A stretch of DNA of 64,000 nt from Breviolum minutum Mf 1.05b.01 (taxonomy: Eukaryota > Sar > Dinophyceae > Suessiales > Symbiodiniaceae): the NCBI GenBank assembly GCA_000507305.1, contig DF239619.1, forward strand, positions 121,328 through 185,327, written 5' to 3'. The notes beneath the pieces are model-generated. The model was not told where the DNA came from. It saw only the letters and a list, made by a program, of their open reading frames with translations, and made no database searches. Shown here one piece after another: positions 56,701-64,000 of the stretch. A program made the translations under genes and the position numbers. Position 1 is the first letter of the stretch. Every line of letters begins with the position of its first letter.

Positions 56701-58095
56701 TTATTCAACGTGTAGTCCTCGAAGATCAAGCTTCGGTCGGGACATCAGCTTTGATAACTGGAGGAAGTCGGATGGGCTCACTTGTTCAGCTCGAAGTTTG
56801 GACCATGGCAATGGCAATGGAAGACGTCGCTGTTGAAGGTAGGCCTTCAAGCTGTGTTTTAAGGCTCGCTTCCGCTGCCGGAAGCTCTCTTTGACCACCT
56901 CTAACAGTGTCTTTACATCAATGTTCTCGGAGTTTTCCTTAAAGTCCAGTTCAACTATAGAGGACACCACCTTGGGTGGTGGGTAGAAGGCTGTTGGAGG
57001 TACCAGGTAAAGTTGCTTTACATGGCAAAATGCTTGAAGCATCACTGACAAAACGCTATAGTCTTTGGAACCCACTGTCGCTACAATACGTTCTGCAGCC
57101 TCCCTTTGCACCATGACCTGCGCATATCGAATCGCTCCCGGATGCTTGACCAAAGATATCAAGGCATCTGTGGTGATGCTGTAGGGCAAGTTGGCCACCA
57201 CAAACAGCGGAGCACCTTGAAAGTTGGCAAGAGGATCTTGTGCTTTGTTGTGAATTGGCTGAGAAAAGCCTAGTGTTTCTGTAAAAAATATGTATATATA
57301 TATGCATTGAAAGGGTAAGAGAAATTTATCAAGACATAATATCACCAACTATTTGTACTGCATGAGGTTGGCCAAAACTGAGAACGCACAGAACGTCGAA
57401 AGGATGTTTTATTTTGAAAATGCAGAAACGAAGCTAAGACATGAAAGAAAGGCGAGGCGGTAATTTTACAGGTCTGCCGTGTGAAGCAACTGCTTAGACT
57501 TAGACCAATTGGACTCAAACAAGAGTGTAAGCAAAATAACAGCAAATCCTGCAAACAAAAAAAAACACCATTGAATGCCATTGACTATAAAGCAACAACA
57601 CGTTCCAAACTGCTCTACATAGGCACTGCCCATCTGCAGCTTCACCTCAGAGTGATTTAATGTCAACAAATCTTGAAGCCGCACTTGCAGTTCAGGCATA
57701 TCCGTTCGTAGTCTTTCCACCGCACGTGGATCGATATCCACAGCCAGCAACTTGGAAGCAGGAAACAACTCTGCTAAAAAACGTGTCAAGGCACCTAAAC
57801 CTGGACCCAACTCCAAAACACTGGCAGTATTGCTGGCAGTAGCTGGACCCATCTCTTCCATTCTCAACTTACAAGCTTCATGAAAACTTTCCACAATTTT
57901 GTTGATGGTATTGGGATCTGTCAAATAACTTTGGCCCAGTTGTTGCTTGGGTCTGTGTGACCCTGATGGCAACTTTGGGACAGAAGCAAAGGTATGTTGC
58001 AATGCAAAGGGCCCAAGGGCAATGATACAAAAATGTCCCCAACGGCGGAGACGCAAGGCGTGCCAACGATGAGAACCAAGGGTATCACTTGACAT
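56701..58095 (-). CDS. ksgA: KsgA/RsmA/Dim1-family rRNA adenine N6-dimethyltransferase
   Basis: Transfers methyl groups from S-adenosylmethionine to two adjacent adenines in the 3' hairpin of small-subunit rRNA. Exon 1 58095-57646 (150 codons) and exon 2 57258-56701 join in phase 0 (donor CTGAG/GTGAAG, acceptor CTTTTCTCAG), giving about 335 residues, normal for the family. Seen in order: GQSYL (54-58), SAM motif I VLELGPGLG (93-101), acidic LAVDIDP (117-123), QDLL (141-144), catalytic NLPYSI (173-178), FYPPPKV (241-247), then the basic QRKRALKHSLK C-terminal region. ATG at 58095 is the first in frame; a stop lies 25 codons upstream. The 50-residue Arg-containing N-terminus suggests organelle targeting. 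The exact junction is inferred; other donors and a strong acceptor at 57549 exist. Confidence 0.9.
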
Positions 58096-58184
58096 TCCTG
58101 TGCCATCAAGAGGTCCAAATGGACTAAATTGGCCAAGCTGGGCAAGCGGCTTAATCTGACAGGCATCGTTTTCAATTTAGTTGG

Positions 58185-58530
58185 CTAAAAAGCAGTAGAC
58201 TTTGTTGTCATTTCAGTGCCAAAGATGGCCCTAACATGACAATTCAGACAGTGACGGAATGGCCAAAAACTATCAAAAACTGCCGCTAAGTTTACACTAC
58301 GCTTTTTATCTCCATCCAATTTCACCACTGGTCTTGAGCCAACAACGGCAGCGCTTCCAATCATTGGCCAAAACTGCATCCTCCAAACCTCAAGACATCT
58401 GCCGGAGCAAAAAAACAAAACGGCTCCCAAACCGGCCTCGGCAGCGACCTTCACCGCCTCAGCTACCGCAGCTTCCACCTCTGCTTCAGCTGCTTCCTTC
58501 TTACCTCAGGCTCTGCTATCGGGACAGCTG
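58185..58530 (-). CDS. Ala/Glu-rich ORF upstream of ksgA, unknown
   Basis: Minus frame open for about 115 codons to TAG at 58185: KEAAEAEVEAAVAEAV, then GLGAVLFFCSGRCLEV and VVKLDGDKKRSVN. A separate short minus reading from an ATG (MEVAAVPIAEPE) ends at the donor GAG/GTAAGA near 58503 and might be a first exon. A plus frame of 119 codons (58259-58618) competes. It could be the end of the upstream gene or 5' sequence of ksgA; unresolved. Confidence 0.35.
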
Positions 58531-58741
58531 CGACTTCCATGACTCTTTTTTCATAGAAGTCATGGAAATGACATGGTCCAATGGTGCAAGAATGTGGAAT
58601 CAACAAGAAAGACAGTGACATCGGGAATCAAGAATTCATAGCAAAAAGCTGGTTCCTCTTTGCTCACTCAACCTTGTACTTGAGGTCCCGTCTTAGGTAC
58701 TTCACGCAATCCTCCGGCATGAGCGATTGGGAACCAACAAT

Positions 58742-58985
58742 CTAATCAAAGAAGTTTGTGAACCTGGACCTAAACAGTCCTAAAGTCACCTTTTCCAAAT
58801 ACCCCACTCTTCTGTCAATTTTAAAGGCAACCAGCCCAAGGCAAACCCACCCATCCTCAATGGTCCAAGAAGAGGTTAAGCAACCGTCTGGCCTGATGCG
58901 GTTGAATCCGTTGGAATTTTGGATAAACATCAACACTTCAACGTATCGCAAACAGTATATATTCGGGAACGATCTTAGCATCTTA
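58742..58985 (-). CDS. possible 3'-terminal exon cut by the retroelement
   Basis: Minus frame to a stop at 58742: SFPNIYCLRYVEVLMF, GFNRIRPDGCLTSSW, EDGWVCLGLVAFKID, RRVGYLEKVTLGLF. Strongly protein-like. The retroelement homology begins immediately to the right (about 58987), so the upstream part of this gene may have been displaced by the insertion. Confidence 0.5.
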
Positions 58986-58986
58986 G

Positions 58987-61563
58987 CCGAGTCCAAAAGA
59001 TGGGAAAATCGACAAAATATCAAACATCAATGGAGTTTTGCTTGCTTCATTGTTTAATGCAGCGTGGGTTGATGATGTCGCAATTCCGTTTGCCACAGCA
59101 CATGCACAACAGCTCGATGAAGCAGTGCTTAAGGTGTTGCACATTGTCCATCGTGTCTTCACTGGTTTCGGGCTTCGTCTGAACCTGGAAAAAGGCAAAA
59201 CAGAGGCCGTCCTCCAGTATAGAGGACAGGAGGCAGCGGAGTTCAACAAAATCACATTTGTTGAACGGCTAGGGCGCATCCCCATTCCACCAGCACATGG
59301 CCTCGCAACAGCAGAAGCTCTCCGGGTGGTTTCTGACTATGGCTATCTTGGCACAGTCTTTTCTCAAACGGCAACATTGGGCCAAGAACTTCGCACCAGA
59401 ACCGGCAAAGCAAATTTTGCATTTCAGCAGCTTCGCAAGCCATTATTTGCGAACAAACGCTTGGCAATCCATGTGCGCATCACTTTACTGAATTCCCTTG
59501 TCGTCTCCATTCTGATGCACGGCGCAGGCAATTGGCCGTTGCTGTCACATCGGCAATTCACCAAATTGGGACACACCATTGTTGGTTGGCATCGCACCAT
59601 CTGTGGAGTTGGTTTCTGGTCTCAGCAGCAACTACCTGACCATGAAGTATTAGCCCAATTAGGAGTACCGCCTCTAGCCATCCGACTGATGAAACACCGA
59701 CTGCTTTTCGCATTTCAATGGGTGACAAGTGCGCCGCAGATTGCAATTGAATGCATTACAGCGGATGATGTTGGTACGGGCTCATGGATGGAAGCGATAC
59801 GGCATGCTATTCATTGGTTCCTCGGCATGACAGAACAGGAGCCGCAAGCAGTCCGCACCACAGAAGAGACCTACCAGTGGCTATGGGACAATCGCATTAC
59901 AGGTCCCAGACGAGTGCGCAACGCAGTCAAACGATTCTGCTTGCAACAGACTATGATCGCAGATGTGATCGCAGGACATCGTCGCATCTATCAATGGTGC
60001 ACATCCAATGGTGGCGTCTTTGCACCACAACCAGTTGCAGATTCGGTCCCAGGAACGTTTCCATGCGATATGTGCGAGAGGCAGTTCCACAACGCGCAGG
60101 CTCTTCAGGGCCACCGATGGAAATGGCACGGAGTCATCTCCAGTGAACGCCGGTTTGTTTATGATTCAGTTTGCAGAGGATGCGGCCAATGCCTGTGGAC
60201 AGCGCAACGTCTTCAGCAACATCTGCGTTACAGCAGAAGATTTCAGAATGGTTGCTATGAGCGAGTGAGTCGGTACTTCGAGCCATTGGACAATCCAGCC
60301 CATTTTGATCTGCCGGCTGAACTGCAAAGGGTACACCGCTTACCGAAATGCAGTGCTGCAGGACCGATGGCATTTCCACAGGTACCAGTTTGGAAACAGC
60401 GTCAGAAAAAGCGGTTGGAAGAACTTCGAGCCTTGGGGAAAGAACAAGGCTATGAGGTGGAGGTTGATGTCGACCTTCAATGGCACATTTACGCTCAGCT
60501 GAAGACAGCCACTCTCGAGTGGAGTGACACCTTCGAGCAGATCGATATCAGTTCTACTCCTGCCGAGATGTGGTGGTTCAGCATACCATGGTCCCAGATT
60601 CCCTCTGAACAAGTTGGCGTCAAGGCCTTGCTCACGTGGGGTCAAGGTCCCATGTATGAACTTTTGAGTGATGAACTGGGTGACAACCCCGAACACATCA
60701 GCATGGTGGAGTCGGCCTTTCTTCAGCTGGCCCAAGATATTCCGCAATGGCGATGGATGAGTGAAGTGCAAGCGGTGAGCAACTGGCAAGAACCGATAGC
60801 TACTGTCCCGTGTATCTCTGCCCCGTTACCGGCAGCACCACGGAGGAACATGGAGGAGTACATCGACATGTTACAATGCCAGAGTGCCCTTCTTGCTCCC
60901 TTCACCCAGCGACTACGTTCCCTGCCAACAACAAGGATGCTTCCTGTCTTCCGTGACGCCAGTGGCCATAAGTTCATCTTGGTGCTACATCTGTTCTCGG
61001 GTCGCAGAAGGGTTGGCGATTGCGTACACTGGGCCCGTCAGATGTCAGAGTCACTACAACACCATCATGGAGTGACGATGCGTATGGTGTCGGTTGACAC
61101 TGCAATCCATGCCACCCAAGGAGACCTTGATGTTGGTCAGAACTACAGTTTGATTGTTAGTCTGGCGAACAAAGGCATATTTGCAGCTGTGATCAGCGGA
61201 CCACCATGCGAGACATGGAGCGCTGCTCGCAACCTGCCGATTGATGATGCCCGTAGCTTCCGTGGTCCACGCCCACTGCGTGATGCAGAGGCTCCGTGGG
61301 GTTTGGCGCATCGCACCCAGCGAGAACTGCGTCAGACTCAGGTTGGCAGTAGGCTGATGGTGAACTCGCTCCACTTGGATGTCGTTGTCACCAGTCGTGG
61401 AGGAACCTCGCTGATGCTTGATTCCCTTTGTTCAGGGGTTTGTTTTACAACCAGGGTTTTGAGAAAACCTCATGTTGCAGCAGGGTGCAAGCCATTGCAT
61501 GGCAGCATCAAAGTTTGCAAAACAGCATCAAAGCAGGGCGCAAGCCATTGCATGGCAACATGA
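58987..61563 (+). CDS. retroelement polyprotein: RT remnant, zinc fingers, SAM-MTase/DNMT-like domain
   Basis: Open frame of about 858 codons (842 from the TTG at 59038), beginning after a stop at 58984. Numbering from 59038: residues 10-13 are WVDD, a variant of the catalytic YxDD box, followed by RT thumb/connection features (GLRLNLEKGKTEAVL, then MHGAGNWPLLSHRQF near 160-180). A C2H2 finger CDMCERQF...H...H lies at about 342-363 and a second CxxC...H...C at about 379-406. Residues about 645-780 carry LHLFSGRRRVGD and GPPCETWSAARN, matching the SAM-binding and PC-loop motifs of C5 cytosine methyltransferases; the rest of a DNMT is not seen. After about 61380 the protein becomes dissimilar and repeat derived, so the real C-terminus may be lost or frameshifted. 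RT cannot be active in this copy. Confidence 0.8.
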   Translation, partial: PSPKDGKIDKISNINGVLLASLFNAAWVDDVAIPFATAHAQQLDEAVLKVLHIVHRVFTGFGLRLNLEKGKTEAVLQYRGQEAAEFNKITFVERLGRIPIPPAHGLATAEALRVVSDYGYLGTVFSQTATLGQELRTRTGKANFAFQQLRKPLFANKRLAIHVRITLLNSLVVSILMHGAGNWPLLSHRQFTKLGHTIVGWHRTICGVGFWSQQQLPDHEVLAQLGVPPLAIRLMKHRLLFAFQWVTSAPQIAIECITADDVGTGSWMEAIRHAIHWFLGMTEQEPQAVRTTEETYQWLWDNRITGPRRVRNAVKRFCLQQTMIADVIAGHRRIYQWCTSNGGVFAPQPVADSVPGTFPCDMCERQFHNAQALQGHRWKWHGVISSERRFVYDSVCRGCGQCLWTAQRLQQHLRYSRRFQNGCYERVSRYFEPLDNPAHFDLPAELQRVHRLPKCSAAGPMAFPQVPVWKQRQKKRLEELRALGKEQGYEVEVDVDLQWHIYAQLKTATLEWSDTFEQIDISSTPAEMWWFSIPWSQIPSEQVGVKALLTWGQGPMYELLSDELGDNPEHISMVESAFLQLAQDIPQWRWMSEVQAVSNWQEPIATVPCISAPLPAAPRRNMEEYIDMLQCQSALLAPFTQRLRSLPTTRMLPVFRDASGHKFILVLHLFSGRRRVGDCVHWARQMSESLQHHHGVTMRMVSVDTAIHATQGDLDVGQNYSLIVSLANKGIFAAVISGPPCETWSAARNLPIDDARSFRGPRPLRDAEAPWGLAHRTQRELRQTQVGSRLMVNSLHLDVVVTSRGGTSLMLDSLCSGVCFTTRVLRKPHVAAGCKPLHGSIKVCKTASKQGASHCMAT

Positions 61564-61580
61564 GTTGCTAAACAACAAAG
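61477..61580. repeat. two ~55-bp direct repeats
   Basis: CAGGGTGCAAGCCATTGCAT with following bases GGCAGCATCAAAG recurs as CAGGGCGCAAGCCATTGCAT GGCAACAT. GCATCAAAG also appears between them. The unit includes the near-palindrome GCCATTGCATGGC. It lies at the 3' end of the retroelement. Confidence 0.75.
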
Positions 61581-61729
61581 CAAGAAAAGTTGCCAACGGC
61601 ATGCGTGGCCATGCACCTGTACACAGCAGAAACACTAGATGCGCGATAACATAACAGTACAACAATGCTATGGTATATAATGTGTTTGGTGTATTTTTGT
61701 GTTTTATTGAAAACTTTGGACTGACCCCC

Positions 61730-61752
61730 CCAGTGTGTGTGTGTGTGTGCGA
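61730..61752. repeat. (GT)n dinucleotide repeat
   Basis: Short TG run after CCCCCCAG. Similar runs lie at 49604-49622 and 51550-51575. Confidence 0.85.
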
Positions 61753-62081
61753 CTTGTGCATAAATGAAATTCACCTGGCCCGCCACGCTGCTCCACTCAA
61801 GCGGGTTTTTGTGCTCCAAACTTTGTGGCCCATCTTCAGGCCATGTAGTTGTTGTTCAAGATTATTTTGATGCTCAGTTCATTCCAACCATAGGGAAATT
61901 TAAATCAATGTGTTGCAGGGGACCAGGATCTTCTAGGCAGAGTCCAAATCTCAGCCAGTTTTGTGGGTTGCCGCCCAAATGTAGACAGTGTTTTTTTCCC
62001 CATGGCAATTTCTTAAGGTTGAGCGATTCGGAAAACAATGTCTTCTCAAGAGGCGGGTACTGATGTTGTGTTTATAGACCA

Positions 62082-62552
62082 TTGATATTTTGGTCGATAT
62101 TGTCCTGTTTAACGCGTATCTACCGACGTTTGATCTCCGCTCGTGAGGTTGAACCACCATCATCCCGTTCCCGCTCCCCTATTCGAACACCACCCCGGCT
62201 GCAGCTTCACCGGTCAGCATTTTTGATTGCAATACCATTTGTTCTTACGTGTGAGCCAGCGGTGAGAACTTTTTGTTGGACACGCAACGTCGTGACCTTT
62301 TTTTTCGGTTTGTGCACATCTAAGAATGCTTTCGAATGGTCACCTGAGCACCTTCCTTGCATTTATGAAATGAAAAAATATCAAGCAAACCGTACTTTAG
62401 TTCCAACATGGCATTCCTTAGGGGCATTATCCAGTAGATTTCTCTTCCTGTTGCTCAGGACAAAAGATATTATGATGGATGTTCAGCATTGTTTTCGTCG
62501 TGCACAAAACGTCAGAAACCAAGGATTTGGCCACTATGAATCCAATAGGTGA
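62082..62552 (+). CDS. 156-codon plus ORF, unknown protein
   Basis: Uninterrupted plus frame with an Arg/Ser/Pro segment (EPPSSRSRSPIRTPPR) like an RS-type linker, then Trp/Phe-rich and basic parts (EWSPEHLPCIYEMKKY, MMDVQHCFRRAQNV). Acceptor-like CGCTCGTGAG at 62149 and GCTGCAG at 62206 mean it may be several exons. Length favours coding; no family recognised. Confidence 0.45.
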   Translation: MIFWSILSCLTRIYRRLISAREVEPPSSRSRSPIRTPPRLQLHRSAFLIAIPFVLTCEPAVRTFCWTRNVVTFFFGLCTSKNAFEWSPEHLPCIYEMKKYQANRTLVPTWHSLGALSSRFLFLLLRTKDIMMDVQHCFRRAQNVRNQGFGHYESNR

Positions 62553-62718
62553 AAATGAATAATGTTGATTCTATTTGGACACCCAGCCAAGGCAATTTGG
62601 CAATCTCATTGTATTTCTCCAGTGGGGTCTTCTGCTTCTACGCTGAATGAGGTGGGCCATGCAAACATGGATCGAAGTATAAAATATAAAAACCTCAATT
62701 ACTTTGCCATTTTGCAGG

Positions 62719-62920
62719 AGGATTGCTTTGATGGTTTGCCAAGCCTTGCAAAAGAAATGGCATCAATTGCCCAAACCTCAAATCAATTCATAGTAAAGTT
62801 TTTCAACTAATGGATTGACTGGGTGCAGCTTCTGAGGATGGCATTATTCAACAGAGAGCCTTCATCACAACAGTTTTACGACAGGTTGGGGGCTTATTTC
62901 AATCAGAAATTCCTATAGCC
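62719..62920 (+). CDS. plus-strand exon pair around a 36-bp segment
   Basis: Acceptor CCATTTTGCAG, then EDCFDGLPSLAKEMAS, IAQTSNQFI to a donor ATA/GTAAAG at 62792. After 36 bp an acceptor GGGTGCAG (62828) leads in the same frame to LLRMALFNREPSSQQF, then DRLGAYFNQKFL and TAG. The 36-bp segment contains an in-frame TAA and keeps frame. An upstream exon (TTTCTCCAG ... GSSASTLNE/GTGGGC, near 62620-62650) is likely. Function unknown. Confidence 0.5.
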
Positions 62921-63145
62921 AANCTATATTTTGTTGATGCTTCATTCATCGAATATCATCGAATTGTTTGACTTTTTTTTGCTGGAGCCATGCCAAAGCT
63001 GCTAGCCAATGTGGAGTGCTTGAGTGAGTTAGGGGCCCAGGATGTAATGACAACAAGTCCTATATGATTGTAGATGGATTAACTGCTGTTTTGTGCTGAG
63101 TTCGGAGATGCCGAAAGATAAGGGTGGCCAGATTAAGTTTCAACC

Positions 63146-63643
63146 TTAGCCCCAATACGTGCTTACTTCAACCCCGACTAAATATAATCCCGCGTTTGAA
63201 CCGGGCTCCAGGTCTGCTGGAAAGATCGTTTCGGACCCAGTTTGGTGAATGGCAGGTTTGATGATGTTAAAAATCCCTGTTTGATGTCTAGGGCCGCCTC
63301 CCCAAGTTTGCCTACAAGCTGGCTGGAAAACCAATCGGGTCACGTGTTCCTGGATTTCTACCGCAGAGCAAGTGGGAACCATTGAATATTCGATTGGCAA
63401 ATTGGCGGCATACTGGCATAGCACATGAAATTTCAATTTCATATCAGAGTTCTTTCGTTCTAGTGCTGGATGTAAGGTACCCAAAAAACCAACCAAAGGC
63501 TGCAGACTCCCCCGAAAGGGAGGCCTTGTGAAAAAGGCGATGTTTCTCAAAAGTTGGGGGACAATCAGTCCAAGTCTCAGCACTTGTCCAACAAATGTCA
63601 CAAAAAGAACTTCTAACGGGCTCAGGATGCTTCGGGGCAACAA
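63146..63643 (-). CDS. 165-codon minus ORF, unknown protein
   Basis: Minus frame 63643-63146 with a hydrophobic start (PLEVLFVTFVGQVLRL), basic middle and C-terminal part (YSMVPTCSAVEIQEHV, FNIIKPAIHQTGSE, FPADLEPGSNAGLYL). A second minus frame, 63444-63749, is also open and Cys/Trp rich (SFCDICWTSAETWTDC). The long frame is unlikely by chance but may contain an intron. Confidence 0.45.
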   Translation of the reverse strand: MLPRSILSPLEVLFVTFVGQVLRLGLIVPQLLRNIAFFTRPPFRGSLQPLVGFLGTLHPALERKNSDMKLKFHVLCQYAANLPIEYSMVPTCSAVEIQEHVTRLVFQPACRQTWGGGPRHQTGIFNIIKPAIHQTGSETIFPADLEPGSNAGLYLVGVEVSTYWG

Positions 63644-64000
63644 CCCGAAGCAACACCCATTTCCTTTCCATTAGAGGTTCCAGAGTCAGAGGCTCAATTG
63701 GTAAAAGCATTAAGTCCATAATAGTCCATATACAAGTTTGATTGATCATTGAAGATCAATTTACATAGACTATTTATTGTGTTTCTTCCCGAGGATTTTG
63801 CAAACCAAGTTTGGCATTCTTCTATCTATACCCAAGCGTGCCGCCAGCAAAATGTGGCTAAAGGGCAATTTTGCCGCCCTGCCACGGCAGAAATGATGTC
63901 AGGCCTACAAGACTTTGTTGTTGAGTACAAACATTTATGCTGAATATCACATTGTAAATTCACCCTGAATTTATTGAATTCCTTGACTTCATCTCTGGGT

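Larger units (their letters stand above)
58987..61650 (+). mobile_element. 5'-truncated non-LTR (LINE-type) retroelement
   Basis: Identified from its ORF. The element lacks the endonuclease and the N-terminal half of the reverse transcriptase, as expected for incomplete target-primed reverse transcription. No LTRs, no clear poly(A) tail and no target duplication were found. The 3' end is approximate; a direct repeat at 61477-61565 lies near it. Confidence 0.7.

Noticed and set aside
59038-59040. TTG at 59038 as a true start of the retroelement protein
   Set aside because: The frame is open further upstream and the RT is already truncated; there is no reason to expect initiation there.

Overview
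This window reads as nuclear DNA of a eukaryotic alga, most likely a dinoflagellate (Symbiodiniaceae-like). The reasons are: short exons bounded by GT/AG sites, long runs of exons on one strand, abundant microsatellites, and a truncated LINE-type retroelement whose C-terminus carries two zinc-finger-like motifs and a LFSG...GPPCETWS domain, an architecture I associate with dinoflagellate elements. There is no operon structure and I see no rRNA, tRNA or CRISPR array. Two assembly gaps (10765-11210, 40149-40576) and single Ns at 14988 and 62923 show this is draft sequence.

Layout. From 1 to about 22.8 kb almost every exon I can model lies on the minus strand. It includes a four-exon 3' gene end (4430-5117), an EF-hand gene (9906-11453) cut by a gap inside a (GTT)n tract, and many single exons of unknown function. 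A 1.58-kb element with terminal inverted repeats and a TA target duplication sits at 14182-15763, outside any exon I see. At 23.2-24.4 kb there is a plus-strand gene of four phased exons. From 24.4 to 38.0 kb the minus strand dominates again and ends at the start codon of a small secreted-protein gene (37551-37988). From 38 to 56 kb both strands are used: minus exons include fragments that look like a voltage-gated channel, a cytochrome-b5-like heme/steroid-binding domain and a crotonase (enoyl-CoA hydratase) C-terminus; plus-strand genes lie at 46392-47093 and 53425-55085.

The only gene I can name with confidence is a KsgA/RsmA/Dim1-family rRNA adenine dimethyltransferase in two exons (56701-58095, minus). 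Downstream of it on the map, 58987-61563 (plus) is the 5'-truncated retroelement ORF, the longest ORF in the window. The last 2.5 kb holds plus exons (62.1-62.9 kb) and a long minus ORF (63146-63643).

Limits. Apart from the dimethyltransferase, the retroelement and the EF-hand exon, gene calls rest on open frame, protein-like composition, splice sites and, where several exons are given, agreement of intron phase. Many short GC-richer stretches are open in two or three frames or on both strands, so strand and frame are often the weak point. Functions are left unassigned unless a motif is visible.
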